Source: Pseudobdellovibrionaceae bacterium
GTDB lineage: Bacteria > Bdellovibrionota > Bdellovibrionia > Bdellovibrionales > Bdellovibrionaceae
Reading direction: 5' to 3'
Length of the DNA: 46,046 bases
Assembly (NCBI GenBank): GCA_021731025.1
Contig: JAKFYD010000038.1
Coordinates: 1 to 46,046 of the forward strand
Both the position numbers and the translations under genes were made by a program. Below, one piece after another: positions 1 through 8,999 of the stretch. The notes under the pieces are model-generated. The model was given only the letters and a program-made list of their open reading frames with translations, had not been told where the DNA came from and did not search any database. Every line of letters starts with the position of its first letter. Within the stretch, counting starts at the first letter, position 1.

Positions 1-55
1 CTTGGTTCAACAAGTTCCGTAGACTGTTGGTGCGATGGGAAAAGAAGGCAGCCAA

Positions 56-1153
56 TTACGAGGCCTGCCTCCACCTTGTGTCTGCAGTCATTGCTTTTAA
101 AGCAGCCGGTGTTTTCGGATAGGCTCTAAGTCCTGCAAAGCTGTTGAACAATTGTTTTTCTTTAAACTCGGGAGAGCGAACGACAAATCTCCACACGGCG
201 GCAAAGGGATAAACCTGAGCACCTAACCCAAATTCGGTATCAAAGCCAAAGGGGAGCTTAGTGACATGATGAGATTTTCCGAAGGTATTGCCATCCAGAA
301 AAATATTTCGGGCAAAAGCATTTCCGCGGATGCCTCCAAAAATGTAATAGCTTGGGGGATGGGAACTTTTTAAATTTTCTGTAGAAACAAAAGTATCTCC
401 GTCACTGGCAGAAGGCCGACTTGGTCCAAAATCATCTGGCAAATTCACTCCCAGGCGAACCAGTCCTCCCAGATGAGCACCAATTTGAACATTCCCAAAA
501 GCTCCACCGTAATAGGGGATAAATTCTAAAAAGTTTGTGCTGAAGGAGCGAAAACGTTTTTGATAGAAAAGTTGTAAAGTCAGTTCATCACGTAAGCCAT
601 TATCCCAGCCAAGCGCAGGAGAAATGCTGACCATGCGATGATAACCATTTTGCACTTGTCTTCCTAGTGCACTGGGGCCCACCACGCCGATATCAAACTC
701 GAAAAGGTGACTGCGATCATATTCCTTTAGACTCGTTCCGAAACCTAAATAAAGCCAGGCTGCGTAGGGACGATCATTGGTTATGAGCGTTGGTGTTCTG
801 ATGTTGTTGGGTGTGTAAATTTGATGACCTAGGGAAAGCTCAAAATTAATTTTAGCTTTGTTCAGCTGGGGATCAAGCCAATTCAAATTTTTTACGGCTG
901 GGTTTGCCCACTGGGGGACCCGGTCTTTCGCGTAAATGTAGGATGCTTTAAAACCATTGGAATAAGCTTGATCAGAACCAGGGCCGCCAATATGGCGAGA
1001 GTCATTTTCAATGTAAACAGCGAAAGCACTTTTATACTTTTCAACTTCGGTCGAAGGGGATTGAACTTTAGCTTCAATGGCTTTGACGGAGTCAGGAATT
1101 AAAACGCCTAGCTGAAAAACAAGAATAAATAAGAATGCTTTGAAGCGTGAGAT
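56..1153 (-). CDS. lpxR: LpxR-family lipid A deacylase (DUF2219), outer membrane
   Basis: Enzymes of this family are outer-membrane beta-barrels that remove the 3'-acyloxyacyl group from lipid A. The family signatures are visible: a signal peptide (KAFLFILVFQLGVLIP then VKA), YIENDSRHIGG-GSDQAYSNGFK near the N-terminus, NDRPYAAWLYLGFG, and GWDNGLRDELTLQLFYQKR. About 365 aa in all. The frame is open back to a TGA at 1171-1169 but contains no ATG, GTG or TTG before the signal peptide. A Shine-Dalgarno-like GAGG (1164-1161) lies 7 bases before an ATC at 1153, which I use as the start; ATA at 1159 overlaps the stop of the upstream gene. The first canonical candidate is TTG at 886, which would remove the signal peptide and catalytic N-terminus. 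The family call is confident; the start codon is uncertain. Confidence 0.85.
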   Translation of the reverse strand: MSRFKAFLFILVFQLGVLIPDSVKAIEAKVQSPSTEVEKYKSAFAVYIENDSRHIGGPGSDQAYSNGFKASYIYAKDRVPQWANPAVKNLNWLDPQLNKAKINFELSLGHQIYTPNNIRTPTLITNDRPYAAWLYLGFGTSLKEYDRSHLFEFDIGVVGPSALGRQVQNGYHRMVSISPALGWDNGLRDELTLQLFYQKRFRSFSTNFLEFIPYYGGAFGNVQIGAHLGGLVRLGVNLPDDFGPSRPSASDGDTFVSTENLKSSHPPSYYIFGGIRGNAFARNIFLDGNTFGKSHHVTKLPFGFDTEFGLGAQVYPFAAVWRFVVRSPEFKEKQLFNSFAGLRAYPKTPAALKAMTADTRWRQAS

Positions 1154-1155
1154 AC

Positions 1156-1554
1156 TTATTCCTCGTCCTCATTTTCTTCGTCTTGATCGTCGTCGTCATC
1201 ATCGTCTTCTTCTTCATCTTCGTCGTCACTTGGAGAAGAATCTTCGGCTTCGATTCGAATCAACCAGCCTTCATCGTAACAATCTTCTTGGATCAGTGAA
1301 GGATCATCAATGACATTTGAATTTACTTCCAACACAGTTCCATCCACAGGAGCATAAATGTCGAGGGGACCATCATCCGTTTCGATAGTGCCGATGACGA
1401 CATCGGCCTCGACACGGTCACCTTCAGTGGGCAATTCAATAGAGGAAATTTCTTCGAAATCACTGAGTCCCTCTTCATTGATTCCAATGGTCGTTATCCC
1501 ATCTTCTTCAAGAAGCCACATATATCCCATGAAGTTTTTAAGTTCGTTGCTCAT
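1156..1554 (-). CDS. GcvH-like lipoyl-domain protein lacking the lipoyl lysine, acidic tail
   Basis: A 132-aa protein with the glycine cleavage H-protein fold: TIGINEEGLSDFEEISSIELPTEGD, then DIYAPVDGTVLEVN and YDEGWLIRIE. In true GcvH the lipoylated lysine lies four residues before DIYAPV; here that position is Asp61 (ETDDGPLDIYAPV) and no lysine is nearby. The last 28 residues are almost all Asp and Glu. No gcvT or gcvP is adjacent. It therefore probably cannot carry a lipoyl arm and may be a structural or binding relative of GcvH. The ATG at 1554 has a clear GAGGA Shine-Dalgarno. Its stop TAA overlaps the start region of the lpxR-like gene, suggesting translational coupling. Confidence 0.8.
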   Translation of the reverse strand: MSNELKNFMGYMWLLEEDGITTIGINEEGLSDFEEISSIELPTEGDRVEADVVIGTIETDDGPLDIYAPVDGTVLEVNSNVIDDPSLIQEDCYDEGWLIRIEAEDSSPSDDEDEEEDDDDDDDQDEENEDEE

Positions 1555-1743
1555 AAATTTCCTCTTTCACTCACACTCTCTAAGAAGCTGCAATTTTTTT
1601 TTAATTTATTCAAGTCTTGTTATAGCCAATTTTGGCGACTGCATCGCAAAATAATCAGACCTCATGTTGCCGAAGCGGATTGTTTTTGGTAGACCCACCT
1701 ACCACGTTGAAGGGTTTGAGCGTCAAGGATTCGAGGGGGATTG

Positions 1744-2346
1744 ATGACAGCAAAAGACTTTTTTATTTACGGATCGTTGTGCCACGATTTTGTTCATTTT
1801 AATAAGATTCAGTCCTTGGTTCAATCCCATCAGGTTGCACATATTGCAGGCAGCTGCTACCGCACTCCTGTGGGCTTCCCCGTGGTGCTTGATCAGGGAC
1901 AAGATTTAGTTCCTGGAGATTTGGTGAGCCTAAGCCTATCACCCGTTATGGAAGCTTTCCTGGATGAATGGCAGGGACATAATCCCATGGATCCCGATCG
2001 CAGCTTAACTCAAAAAAAGATAATTTCTGTCAGCCTTCAGAATGGTGACTCTATTATGGCGACATCCTATTTTTTAAATCCGCTTAAAAAAACAACTCAG
2101 CTGATTAAAGTTGAAGGTGGAAATTGGCGAGAGGATTTAAAGCAAAACCCTCCTTTACCCGAGCGCCTGAATGAGCGGCAAAGAACTTACGTTGTGAAAT
2201 TAGGTGCTTGTGCAGGACGAGATATCATTCCGATTGATTTGGTTTTATATCGTGAACTGATGAATTTGGAATTAATTGTCGACAAGGGACGACGACTCGC
2301 TTTAAGCAAACTGGGACAAGAGGTTTACCGTTATCTCTGCTCATAA
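1744..2346 (+). CDS. Gamma-glutamylcyclotransferase-like (AIG2/GGCT fold) protein
   Basis: A 200-aa protein that opens with FFIYGSLCHDF, the YGSL substrate loop of the gamma-glutamylcyclotransferase/AIG2-like fold, followed by VAHIAGSCYRTPVGFPVVL and LVPGDLVSLSLSPVMEAFLDEWQGH. In active GGCTs the last of these segments usually reads LDxxEG, with a catalytic Glu; here the aligned residue appears to be Gln (EWQG), so activity is doubtful. The C-terminal 80 residues are not part of the usual fold. ATG at 1744 is preceded by GAGGGGGA at good spacing; TTG at 1741 is the alternative. It overlaps or immediately precedes trmL. Confidence 0.65.
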   Translation: MTAKDFFIYGSLCHDFVHFNKIQSLVQSHQVAHIAGSCYRTPVGFPVVLDQGQDLVPGDLVSLSLSPVMEAFLDEWQGHNPMDPDRSLTQKKIISVSLQNGDSIMATSYFLNPLKKTTQLIKVEGGNWREDLKQNPPLPERLNERQRTYVVKLGACAGRDIIPIDLVLYRELMNLELIVDKGRRLALSKLGQEVYRYLCS

Positions 2347-2818
2347 GTCGCTCTTTAATATCGTCTTGATTGAACCTGAAATTCCACAAAATACGGGGAA
2401 TATTGGTCGGACTTGCGTTGCGACGCGATCAGCATTGCACCTGGTTGGACAAATGGGATTTGAAATTAATGATAAAAATTTAAAGCGGGCGGGGCTGGAT
2501 TATTGGACTCATCTGCAGTGGTTTCAACATTCAAATTATGAAGAGTGGTGGGAAAAAGTCGAAAATAAAAATCGAGTTTTCTTTTTTTCCACCAAGGTTA
2601 AAAAATCCTATACGGAAGAGAAATTTCAAGCTGGAGATTGGCTTGTTTTTGGTCGTGAAACTCGCGGGCTGGACCCCGAAATTTTGAAATCATATCCTGA
2701 TCAGTGTTTACGAATCCCTCAACCTGGTCCCGTGCGCAGTCTTAATTTAGCAACGGCTGCCGCTATTGCTGTCTATGAAGGACTTCGACAAATCGGTTTC
2801 GACGAGGGAACTGTCTAA
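2333..2818 (+). CDS. trmL: tRNA (cytidine(34)-2'-O)-methyltransferase TrmL
   Basis: A SPOUT methyltransferase that 2'-O-methylates the wobble base of tRNA-Leu isoacceptors using SAM. Motifs seen: FNIVLIEPEIPQNTGNIGRTC at the N-terminus, GFEINDKNLKRAGLDYW, WLVFGRETRGL and RIPQPGPVRSLNLATAAAIAVYE, the knot that binds SAM. The N-terminal strand (LFNIV) is conserved in the family, yet the frame has no ATG, GTG or TTG upstream of it. TTG at 2366 would delete the strand. AAGAGG at 2318-2323 lies 9 bases before an ATC at 2333, giving 161 aa, close to the 157 aa I recall for the E. coli enzyme. I annotate from that ATC; the function is secure and the start is not. Confidence 0.88.
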   Translation: MSAHKSLFNIVLIEPEIPQNTGNIGRTCVATRSALHLVGQMGFEINDKNLKRAGLDYWTHLQWFQHSNYEEWWEKVENKNRVFFFSTKVKKSYTEEKFQAGDWLVFGRETRGLDPEILKSYPDQCLRIPQPGPVRSLNLATAAAIAVYEGLRQIGFDEGTV

Positions 2819-2925
2819 AAAACTAAACTTCAGACATGGCACATCTACTAACGTTTAGCGTTAGGTGTTCTCTGGGCTTCGATTACTTGCCGTTTACCCC
2901 TATGAGAGTTTATTCTGTGCGAACT

Positions 2926-5622
2926 ATGGTAACAAAAGTTTTAAGTAAAGTATTTGGCACGAAACACGATCGCGAAATGAAGCGCATTCAACCGATCGTC
3001 AACAAAATCAACTCGCTCGAACCTTCAATCAAAGCATTGAACGATCAGCAATTGAAAGCGAAAACCAACGAGTTTAAAGAGCGATTGTCTCGCGGAGAAT
3101 CCGTCGACAGCATTATGCCTGAAGCTTTCGCCGTTTGTCGTGAAGCCGCCTTTCGAGTTTTAGGCATGCGACATTACGATGTGCAATTGATTGGTGGTTA
3201 TGTTCTTCATCGGGGGTCGATTGCCGAAATGAGAACGGGTGAAGGAAAAACTTTGGTTGCGACCTTGCCGGTTTATCTCAATGGACTTACTGGTAAAGGT
3301 GTCCACGTAGTTACAGTGAATGATTATCTCGCCAAACGGGACGCCGAGTGGATGGGGAAACTCTACGAATGGCTGGGGCTCACAACAGGAATTATTGTTC
3401 ATGGCCTTAATGATCAAGAGCGAAAAAAGTTTTACGCCGCTGATATTACCTATGCGACCAATAATGAATTGGGCTTTGATTATTTGCGCGACAATATGAA
3501 ATTCTCTCTCGAGGATTATGTGCAACGTCCTCATAATTTTGCTATCGTCGATGAGTGTGACTCGATCTTAATCGATGAAGCGCGAACTCCGTTAATCATT
3601 TCGGGCCCTGCTGAAGCTTCAACAGATAAATATTACGCCATCAATAAAATCATTCCGCATTTGAAGCGCGATGTGCATTTTACCATGGAAGAAAAAAGCA
3701 AGACGGCTTCTTTGACCGAAGAAGGAAATGCTCAAGCTGAAAAATTATTGGGAATTACTAATTTATTCGATCCCGAAAATATTGAAGTTCTTCATCACGT
3801 TTATCAAGGTTTGAAAGCTCACTATTTGTACCGCAGAGATGTGGAATACATGGTGAACAACGGTGAAGTCGTTATCGTCGATGAGTTCACAGGGCGATTG
3901 ATGCCGGGACGTCGTTGGAGTGATGGTCTTCACCAAGCGATCGAAGCCAAAGAAGGCGTTGAAGTTAAAAACGAAAATCAAACTTTAGCGACAATCACCT
4001 TCCAAAATTATTTCCGTATGTACAATAAACTTTCGGGCATGACGGGAACGGCTGATACGGAAGCTGTTGAATTCAAAAAAATCTACAACTTGGATGTTTC
4101 AGTCATCCCGACAAATAAATCCATCGCGCGAAAAGACCACGAAGATGTGGTTTACAAAACTGAGACTGCGAAATTTAAGGCGATCACTGAAGACATTAAG
4201 CTACGTGTTCCCAAGGGCCAACCTATCCTGGTTGGTACCGTGAGCATTGAAAAATCAGAGACCCTGAGCTCTTGGCTTAAAAAAGAAGGCATTCGTCACG
4301 ATGTTTTGAATGCTAAACATCACGAGCGTGAAGCTGAAATCGTGGCCTTAGCCGGAAGAAAAGGTGCTATCACTATTGCTACAAATATGGCCGGTCGGGG
4401 AACCGATATCATGTTGGGTGGAAATCCTGAAGTGATGGCAAAAAAATCGACCGGAGAAGAAACTGGTGAAGCTTACATCGCCTCTTTACAGCAATTTAAA
4501 AAGCAGTGCGATGAAGAAAGACAGCACGTGGTGGGGGCCGGTGGGCTTTACATCATCGGAACTGAAAGACATGAGTCTCGTCGTATCGATAATCAGCTGC
4601 GTGGTCGTTCAGGACGTCAAGGGGATCCTGGAGAGTCTAAATTTTATCTTTCATTGGAAGATAATCTGATGAGAATTTTCAATGGCGAACGAATTCAAAA
4701 AGTCATGAGCATGTTGAATATTCCCGAGGACGAACCCATCACCGCACGTATGGTGACAAGTTCTATCGAAGGTGCCCAACGAAAAGTCGAAGGACATCAC
4801 TTTGATGTTCGAAAAAGTCTTTTAGATTATGACAACGTCATGAATATGCAACGAAGTGAAATCTACGGAATGCGCCGACGTATTCTTGAAGGCCAAGATA
4901 TCGAACGCACAATTTTAGATATGTTAGCTGATGTGACGTCGCGAATTTTGGATACCTATGTTCCTTCTGTAGGTCGTAAAGACCAGTGGAATGTTGAAGG
5001 ACTTGTAAATACTTTGCAGCAGCAAATGGGGCTCAAAATTCAACTGGATGGTCAGTTGGCTGAGATGACAGCAGAAAAAATTGAAAAAGTTGTTCAGCAA
5101 GGAATTAAGCAAATCTACGATAATCAAAAAACGGTTATGGGACCTTACTTTGAACAGATTCAAAAGATGGTTCTGCTTCAACAAATTGATCAACGTTGGA
5201 AAGAACATCTTTTAGTGATCGATAAGTTAAAAGAGGGAATCGGGCTTCGCGGTTATTCAGGGAAAGATCCTTTGATCGAATACAAAAAAGAAGCTTTTAA
5301 TGCTTTTAGCACTCTGAAAGACACCATTGAAAGTGATGTCATTGAAAAGATCATGCGCGTGCAGATTGTGGCTCAGCAAGCGGAAGAAGCTTTGGAAAGC
5401 TTCCGTCCTGAAGAAGTTGATTTGGATGAATTGAATTACAAATCACCCGACCTCAGTGAAATGGATTCCTTTGGGGGAATGACTCCATCGCGAAACCCTC
5501 GAGATGGTGATAATTCGGCCTCTGCAAACAAACGAATGACATTTTCAAGCGGCCCTTCAGAGTCGCCAAAAATGAACCGAGCTGATCGAAGACGGATGGA
5601 AAAAAATCAAAAGAAGAGATAG
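2926..5622 (+). CDS. secA: Preprotein translocase ATPase SecA
   Basis: The cytosolic motor that drives unfolded preproteins through SecYEG. It is about 898 aa from ATG 2926 ([20 protein letters not shown]); ATG 2902 is an alternative with nothing conserved before MVTK. Walker A is MRTGEGKT at residues 102-109, with [20 protein letters not shown] for Walker B, MAGRGTDI in the second nucleotide fold, [21 protein letters not shown], and the scaffold and wing domain through the C-terminus. The tail ends in a basic [14 protein letters not shown] and lacks the usual zinc-binding CxCxSGKKYKxCH module. The zinc-ribbon gene starts 2 bases after the stop, so co-translation is likely. There is no strong Shine-Dalgarno at the chosen start. 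Confidence 0.97.
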   Translation: MVTKVLSKVFGTKHDREMKRIQPIVNKINSLEPSIKALNDQQLKAKTNEFKERLSRGESVDSIMPEAFAVCREAAFRVLGMRHYDVQLIGGYVLHRGSIAEMRTGEGKTLVATLPVYLNGLTGKGVHVVTVNDYLAKRDAEWMGKLYEWLGLTTGIIVHGLNDQERKKFYAADITYATNNELGFDYLRDNMKFSLEDYVQRPHNFAIVDECDSILIDEARTPLIISGPAEASTDKYYAINKIIPHLKRDVHFTMEEKSKTASLTEEGNAQAEKLLGITNLFDPENIEVLHHVYQGLKAHYLYRRDVEYMVNNGEVVIVDEFTGRLMPGRRWSDGLHQAIEAKEGVEVKNENQTLATITFQNYFRMYNKLSGMTGTADTEAVEFKKIYNLDVSVIPTNKSIARKDHEDVVYKTETAKFKAITEDIKLRVPKGQPILVGTVSIEKSETLSSWLKKEGIRHDVLNAKHHEREAEIVALAGRKGAITIATNMAGRGTDIMLGGNPEVMAKKSTGEETGEAYIASLQQFKKQCDEERQHVVGAGGLYIIGTERHESRRIDNQLRGRSGRQGDPGESKFYLSLEDNLMRIFNGERIQKVMSMLNIPEDEPITARMVTSSIEGAQRKVEGHHFDVRKSLLDYDNVMNMQRSEIYGMRRRILEGQDIERTILDMLADVTSRILDTYVPSVGRKDQWNVEGLVNTLQQQMGLKIQLDGQLAEMTAEKIEKVVQQGIKQIYDNQKTVMGPYFEQIQKMVLLQQIDQRWKEHLLVIDKLKEGIGLRGYSGKDPLIEYKKEAFNAFSTLKDTIESDVIEKIMRVQIVAQQAEEALESFRPEEVDLDELNYKSPDLSEMDSFGGMTPSRNPRDGDNSASANKRMTFSSGPSESPKMNRADRRRMEKNQKKR

Positions 5623-5624
5623 GC

Positions 5625-6203
5625 ATGTCTAGTTGCCCTAGTTGTTCGCGAAATATTAAGATCGACGAATCTCACTACGGCACTTTATACACTTGCCCTG
5701 AATGCCAAAGCGTTTTCTTCGTCGGTTGGGATGGTCAACCCGAAAATGCAGCTGCGCCCGCGATTTCGAACGAAGAAATAAATCCTCAAGCTAATGATTT
5801 TATTTCAACGCCGTCCACTTCGTTTCCTGCCGACGATCTCTTGTCACCCATGACCCCCACGGAACCCGCGGGTTTTGAACTTCCAAGTTATGAACCCACG
5901 GAAACGGCAGAGAAGGAAAATTTCAATGATGTTTTAGAATTTGCGAACGCCGTCGAAGACAAGGGCTTAATTACTTATACCTTAACCATCAAGGGCATTG
6001 ATTTATCACATCTTCATCAGCAACTGACTGATGCTTTGACGGATCCTAAATTTAATTGGCGAGTGGAAGATGTCATGGGACAAATTCAGAATGGGACATT
6101 GATTTTGGAGTCATTGAACGCAGCCAAGACAGTTGTTTTGGTGCAACGTTTGAAATTTCTTCCCCTCGAGATTCACTGGAGACAAAATGTACTTACCTCT
6201 TAA
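5625..6203 (+). CDS. Zinc-ribbon protein of unknown function
   Basis: A 192-aa protein not recognised beyond its N-terminal zinc ribbon: CPSC at residues 4-7 and CPEC about 20 residues later (YTCPECQSVFFVGW), typical of MJ0042-type ribbons. A low-complexity Pro/Thr/Ser-rich linker (about residues 45-100) follows, then a compact domain beginning LEFANAVEDKGLITYTLTIKGIDLSHL. It starts 2 bases after secA and overlaps the next gene by 17 bases, so the three are probably one transcript. No signal peptide; likely cytoplasmic. Confidence 0.7.
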   Translation: MSSCPSCSRNIKIDESHYGTLYTCPECQSVFFVGWDGQPENAAAPAISNEEINPQANDFISTPSTSFPADDLLSPMTPTEPAGFELPSYEPTETAEKENFNDVLEFANAVEDKGLITYTLTIKGIDLSHLHQQLTDALTDPKFNWRVEDVMGQIQNGTLILESLNAAKTVVLVQRLKFLPLEIHWRQNVLTS

Positions 6204-6762
6204 AATTTTACTTTCGTTTTGGATCGCAGCATTTCCAAATTCGAGTTGGGCCAGTGGAGGTGGTGAGGCCGCTAAAGAAGGCGCTAAGCCCGCCGAAATG
6301 AAAAGTCCCGAATGGATGGAGTTGAATAACGTTATTATTTCTTTGCGCTCAAAGATTAAAATGAAAGAAGACTCGATTCAAAAATTAATTGAAGAAAAAA
6401 GTAAAACGAAAAATCCTGCGGAAGCGTCTCGGATCGTCAATCAGATGGTGGCTGATCATAAAGAAATGCAAAAGGCTATTGTGAGCTACGAAGAAAATAG
6501 AAATTTATTAAAATATCGTTTTCCCGAGGCTGGTTTAACAAAACAGCGTGAATACGAACGTATCGAAGAAAAATCTTTGGAAGATATTGAGACCAGCTGG
6601 AATTTGAATACAAAAATTAAAAGCTCGGTGAAAAATGCTAAAACTAAATATGGAGTGAAGTCAGAGAGCGAAGAGAAAAAACCTCATCCGACGAACTCAA
6701 ATCCGGCAGCTGCGGCCAAAGAATCAAATCCTTTAGCCGATCCCATGATCATTTCGAAATAA
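6187..6762 (+). CDS. Exported coiled-coil protein of unknown function
   Basis: A 191-aa protein with a signal peptide (MYLPLKILLSFWIAAFPNSSWAS) followed by a charged helical region with coiled-coil character (residues about 45-150) and an Ala/Asn/Pro-rich tail. Not recognised. ATG 6187 has GGAGA a few bases upstream inside the end of the zinc-ribbon gene, so translation is probably coupled. Predicted periplasmic. Confidence 0.65.
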   Translation: MYLPLKILLSFWIAAFPNSSWASGGGEAAKEGAKPAEMKSPEWMELNNVIISLRSKIKMKEDSIQKLIEEKSKTKNPAEASRIVNQMVADHKEMQKAIVSYEENRNLLKYRFPEAGLTKQREYERIEEKSLEDIETSWNLNTKIKSSVKNAKTKYGVKSESEEKKPHPTNSNPAAAAKESNPLADPMIISK

Positions 6763-6771
6763 TTTTTGAGT

Positions 6772-7218
6772 CTATTGAACCGGTTCAAAAACAGGCATGT
6801 ATTGAACTTTGTCTTCGGATCGAACTTGTTTTTCGTAATCAGAATAGGCTCTTTTTGCAGCTTCTTTATTCTGTTTTTCTTCGGCTTCAAGAGCCAAGTT
6901 AGAAGCCTCATTCTTTTTATCCACAACGTCGGCTTTTTTCTCGGGCTGGGCTTGCCAAGGCTCTCCGATATAAACGGCGTGGCCTTCGCTAAAATGGATT
7001 TCTTTGTTGTAACGAACCTTGTCTTCGTAAAAAACATAAATCCAACGGTCTTTTCCATGAAATCGAGTGCTTGTATTCGGGCTTCCCATCAGTTCAACAA
7101 CGTCATTTTTATCCATGCCGTTTTGAACTTTTGCAAATTGTTTAAGCATATTGGTTTGGCAGCTTGAAAGAAATACGATGGAGAGACTAGCTAAAATGAA
7201 TAGCTTGATTTGAACCAT
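6772..7218 (-). CDS. BamE/SmpA-OmlA-like lipoprotein
   Basis: A 148-aa lipoprotein with a lipobox at FLSSC (Cys20). The BamE-like fold is suggested by GMDKNDVVELMGSPNTSTRFHGKDRWIYVFY, which matches the pattern 'G(M/T)xxxxVxxLxGxP...WxYxY' of SmpA/OmlA proteins, small outer-membrane lipoproteins that assist beta-barrel assembly. A C-terminal Lys/Glu/Ala-rich helix extends beyond the usual domain. ATG 7218 has GAGGT upstream. It converges with the exported coiled-coil gene. Whether it is the true BamE or a paralogue cannot be told here. Confidence 0.7.
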   Translation of the reverse strand: MVQIKLFILASLSIVFLSSCQTNMLKQFAKVQNGMDKNDVVELMGSPNTSTRFHGKDRWIYVFYEDKVRYNKEIHFSEGHAVYIGEPWQAQPEKKADVVDKKNEASNLALEAEEKQNKEAAKRAYSDYEKQVRSEDKVQYMPVFEPVQ

Positions 7219-7560
7219 AGATAGACCTCATTCCCTTAGTATTTAGGATATCGGACTTCGCCAAAAAACGAAAAGACTTCTCAAAACTTAGAGGAGAAAC
7301 GTCCTAAAATGAAACACCAGTTCGGCCTCGAAAAAAGCTCTAGTCCAAAGTCGACGGTTGGTCGCTGATACAATGCAATATTTTTTATCTCGAGGTTAGG
7401 GCTCCATTCTTGCCGAGGCTCATTTTATAAGCTATTACTCAAGTGCATACCTGAATTTATATTCGCAGAGGCAAGTAAAGAGCCTAAAAAAAGAGCCTTA
7501 AATAAGTTCTTTGAATTTGGACGCCCGCAAAAGTAAGAGCGACAACAGGTTGAGGAGCGT
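7219..7560. other. Intergenic region upstream of the oxidase operon
   Basis: 342 bases without a supportable gene between the divergent BamE-like gene and the cytochrome oxidase operon. It must contain promoters for both. The last bases hold a strong Shine-Dalgarno (GAGGAG) for the cytochrome c gene. A 17-codon ORF beginning ATGAAACACCAG near 7308, after TTAGAGGAG, might be a leader peptide but has no other support. I see no clear sigma-70 boxes. Confidence 0.4.
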
Positions 7561-8115
7561 ATGTCAAATAACGATCATAATACGAATAGCAAAGACACTT
7601 ATAACAGTTCAGGAATGAAAGTTTTTATTGTGTCGATGGCCATAGTGCTTGGATTTTTAGCCTATCTTTCCGTGATCCATAATGGGGTTGATTTAGGACA
7701 AAACGAAGTTGATCCGAGAGCTCCTGGTGCTGAAGGAGCCGCTGCTGCATTTGATATTGCTTCTGTGAAAGAGCCTTGGGTCGCAACACCCGAAATTCTT
7801 GCCTACGGCGCAAAGGTTTACAAAACCAACTGTGCTTTGTGCCACGGAAATGAAGGAAAAGGCGATGGGCCTTCTGCGGGGGGCATGAATCCTAAGCCTC
7901 GAAATTTAGTCGAAGGCAAATGGACTCAAGGTAATAACTTAACAGACCATTTTAATGTCGTTACCAACGGGATCAAAGGAACTTCAATGGCTTCATTCGG
8001 CCATTTTAAACCCGCTGATCGTTGGGCGCTCGTTCACTTTATTGAATCCATCACTCAAAATAAATCACAACAAGATGCTGCAGCCATTGCGGAATTTGCT
8101 AAAACAGCAAAGTAA
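7561..8115 (+). CDS. Membrane-anchored mono-haem cytochrome c
   Basis: A 184-aa protein with a polar N-terminus, one transmembrane anchor (about residues 20-40, VFIVSMAIVLGFLAYLSVI) and a periplasmic class I cytochrome c domain. Haem attachment is CALCH at residues 91-95, and Met143 (GTSMASFGHF) is the likely distal ligand. As the first gene of the oxidase operon, it probably shuttles electrons to the caa3 oxidase from a quinol-oxidising complex. Strong GAGGAG Shine-Dalgarno. Confidence 0.9.
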   Translation: MSNNDHNTNSKDTYNSSGMKVFIVSMAIVLGFLAYLSVIHNGVDLGQNEVDPRAPGAEGAAAAFDIASVKEPWVATPEILAYGAKVYKTNCALCHGNEGKGDGPSAGGMNPKPRNLVEGKWTQGNNLTDHFNVVTNGIKGTSMASFGHFKPADRWALVHFIESITQNKSQQDAAAIAEFAKTAK

Positions 8116-8122
8116 GGGCGAG

Positions 8123-8995
8123 ATGAGACAAGGGTTTGCGCGGAAATTCAGAAGAAGCAGCTCGCTAGCGGCGATTGTTTTTCTTTTTTTCACTGTAAAT
8201 TCTTTTGCGAAAACGGGTTACGACGGAACTCCCGAGCCGAAACGTGCTGATGAAAAACCGGCGCAGATGGAAGGCGTGGGAATCGACGAAAAATTAGGGG
8301 CTTCCTTAGATTTAAATATTCCTTTTACGGACGAAACTGGAAAAACAGTAACCCTGGGTCAGTACTTTGATGGAAAAACTCCTGTCATTCTCAGCATGGT
8401 TTATTATTCCTGTCCTGGCTTGTGCAACTATCATTTGAACGGTTTGGTCGAAGGACTGAAGGGCGTCGATTGGGGCATTGGACAAAATTTTAAAATGATC
8501 GAGATTAGCTTTGATCCCAAGGAAAATGCAACTTTGGCTTCGGCTAAAAAGCAAACTTACATGAAAGTTTATGACCGCAGTGGTGCTGAAAAAGGTTGGC
8601 ACTTTCTTACGGGCAGCGCTGAAAGCATCAAAAAAATAACTGAGAACGTGGGATTTAAATACAAATGGATTGAAGCTGATCAAGAGTGGTCCCATGCCTC
8701 TGCGGCGATCGTTGCAACTCCACAGGGAGTTCTTTCGCGATATCTTCCCGGTATTTTTTTCGAAAGCCGTGACTTGAAGTTGGCACTGAATGAAGCGACT
8801 CAAGGTAAAATTGGAAATTTCATCGACTCACTTATTCTTTATTGTTTTCAATATAATCCCCACCAAAGTAAGTACACTTTGGCAGCTTTTAATTTGATGA
8901 AGCTTGGGGGAGCAGTGATGGTTTTATTAATGGCACTTTGGCTGCTGCCTTTTTGGCGCCGCAGTTTAAAGATCAAGGAAAGCGCAAGGAGTTAG
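8123..8995 (+). CDS. SCO1/SenC copper chaperone for cytochrome oxidase
   Basis: A thioredoxin-fold copper-binding assembly factor for the CuA centre of subunit II. It is 290 aa from ATG 8123, which follows the preceding stop by 7 bases and opens a signal or anchor sequence (RKFRRSSSLAAIVFLFFTVNSFA). Copper ligands are CPGLC (Cys97, Cys101) and His191 in EWSHASAAIV. An unusual C-terminal transmembrane helix (LGGAVMVLLMALWLLPFW) follows the domain. The frame is open further upstream, but that part lies within the cytochrome c gene. Confidence 0.92.
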   Translation: MRQGFARKFRRSSSLAAIVFLFFTVNSFAKTGYDGTPEPKRADEKPAQMEGVGIDEKLGASLDLNIPFTDETGKTVTLGQYFDGKTPVILSMVYYSCPGLCNYHLNGLVEGLKGVDWGIGQNFKMIEISFDPKENATLASAKKQTYMKVYDRSGAEKGWHFLTGSAESIKKITENVGFKYKWIEADQEWSHASAAIVATPQGVLSRYLPGIFFESRDLKLALNEATQGKIGNFIDSLILYCFQYNPHQSKYTLAAFNLMKLGGAVMVLLMALWLLPFWRRSLKIKESARS

Positions 8996-8999
8996 TTTC

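Noticed and set aside
892-1077. 61-aa minus-strand ORF with a hydrophobic stretch
   Set aside because: It lies in another frame across the conserved N-terminus of the LpxR-like protein, whose frame continues through this region.
2836-2925. Upstream extension of secA
   Set aside because: The extra 30 residues match nothing in SecA, and conserved sequence begins at MVTKVL (2926).
7955-8122. Upstream extension of the SCO gene
   Set aside because: It overlaps the cytochrome c domain; ATG 8123 opens the signal peptide.
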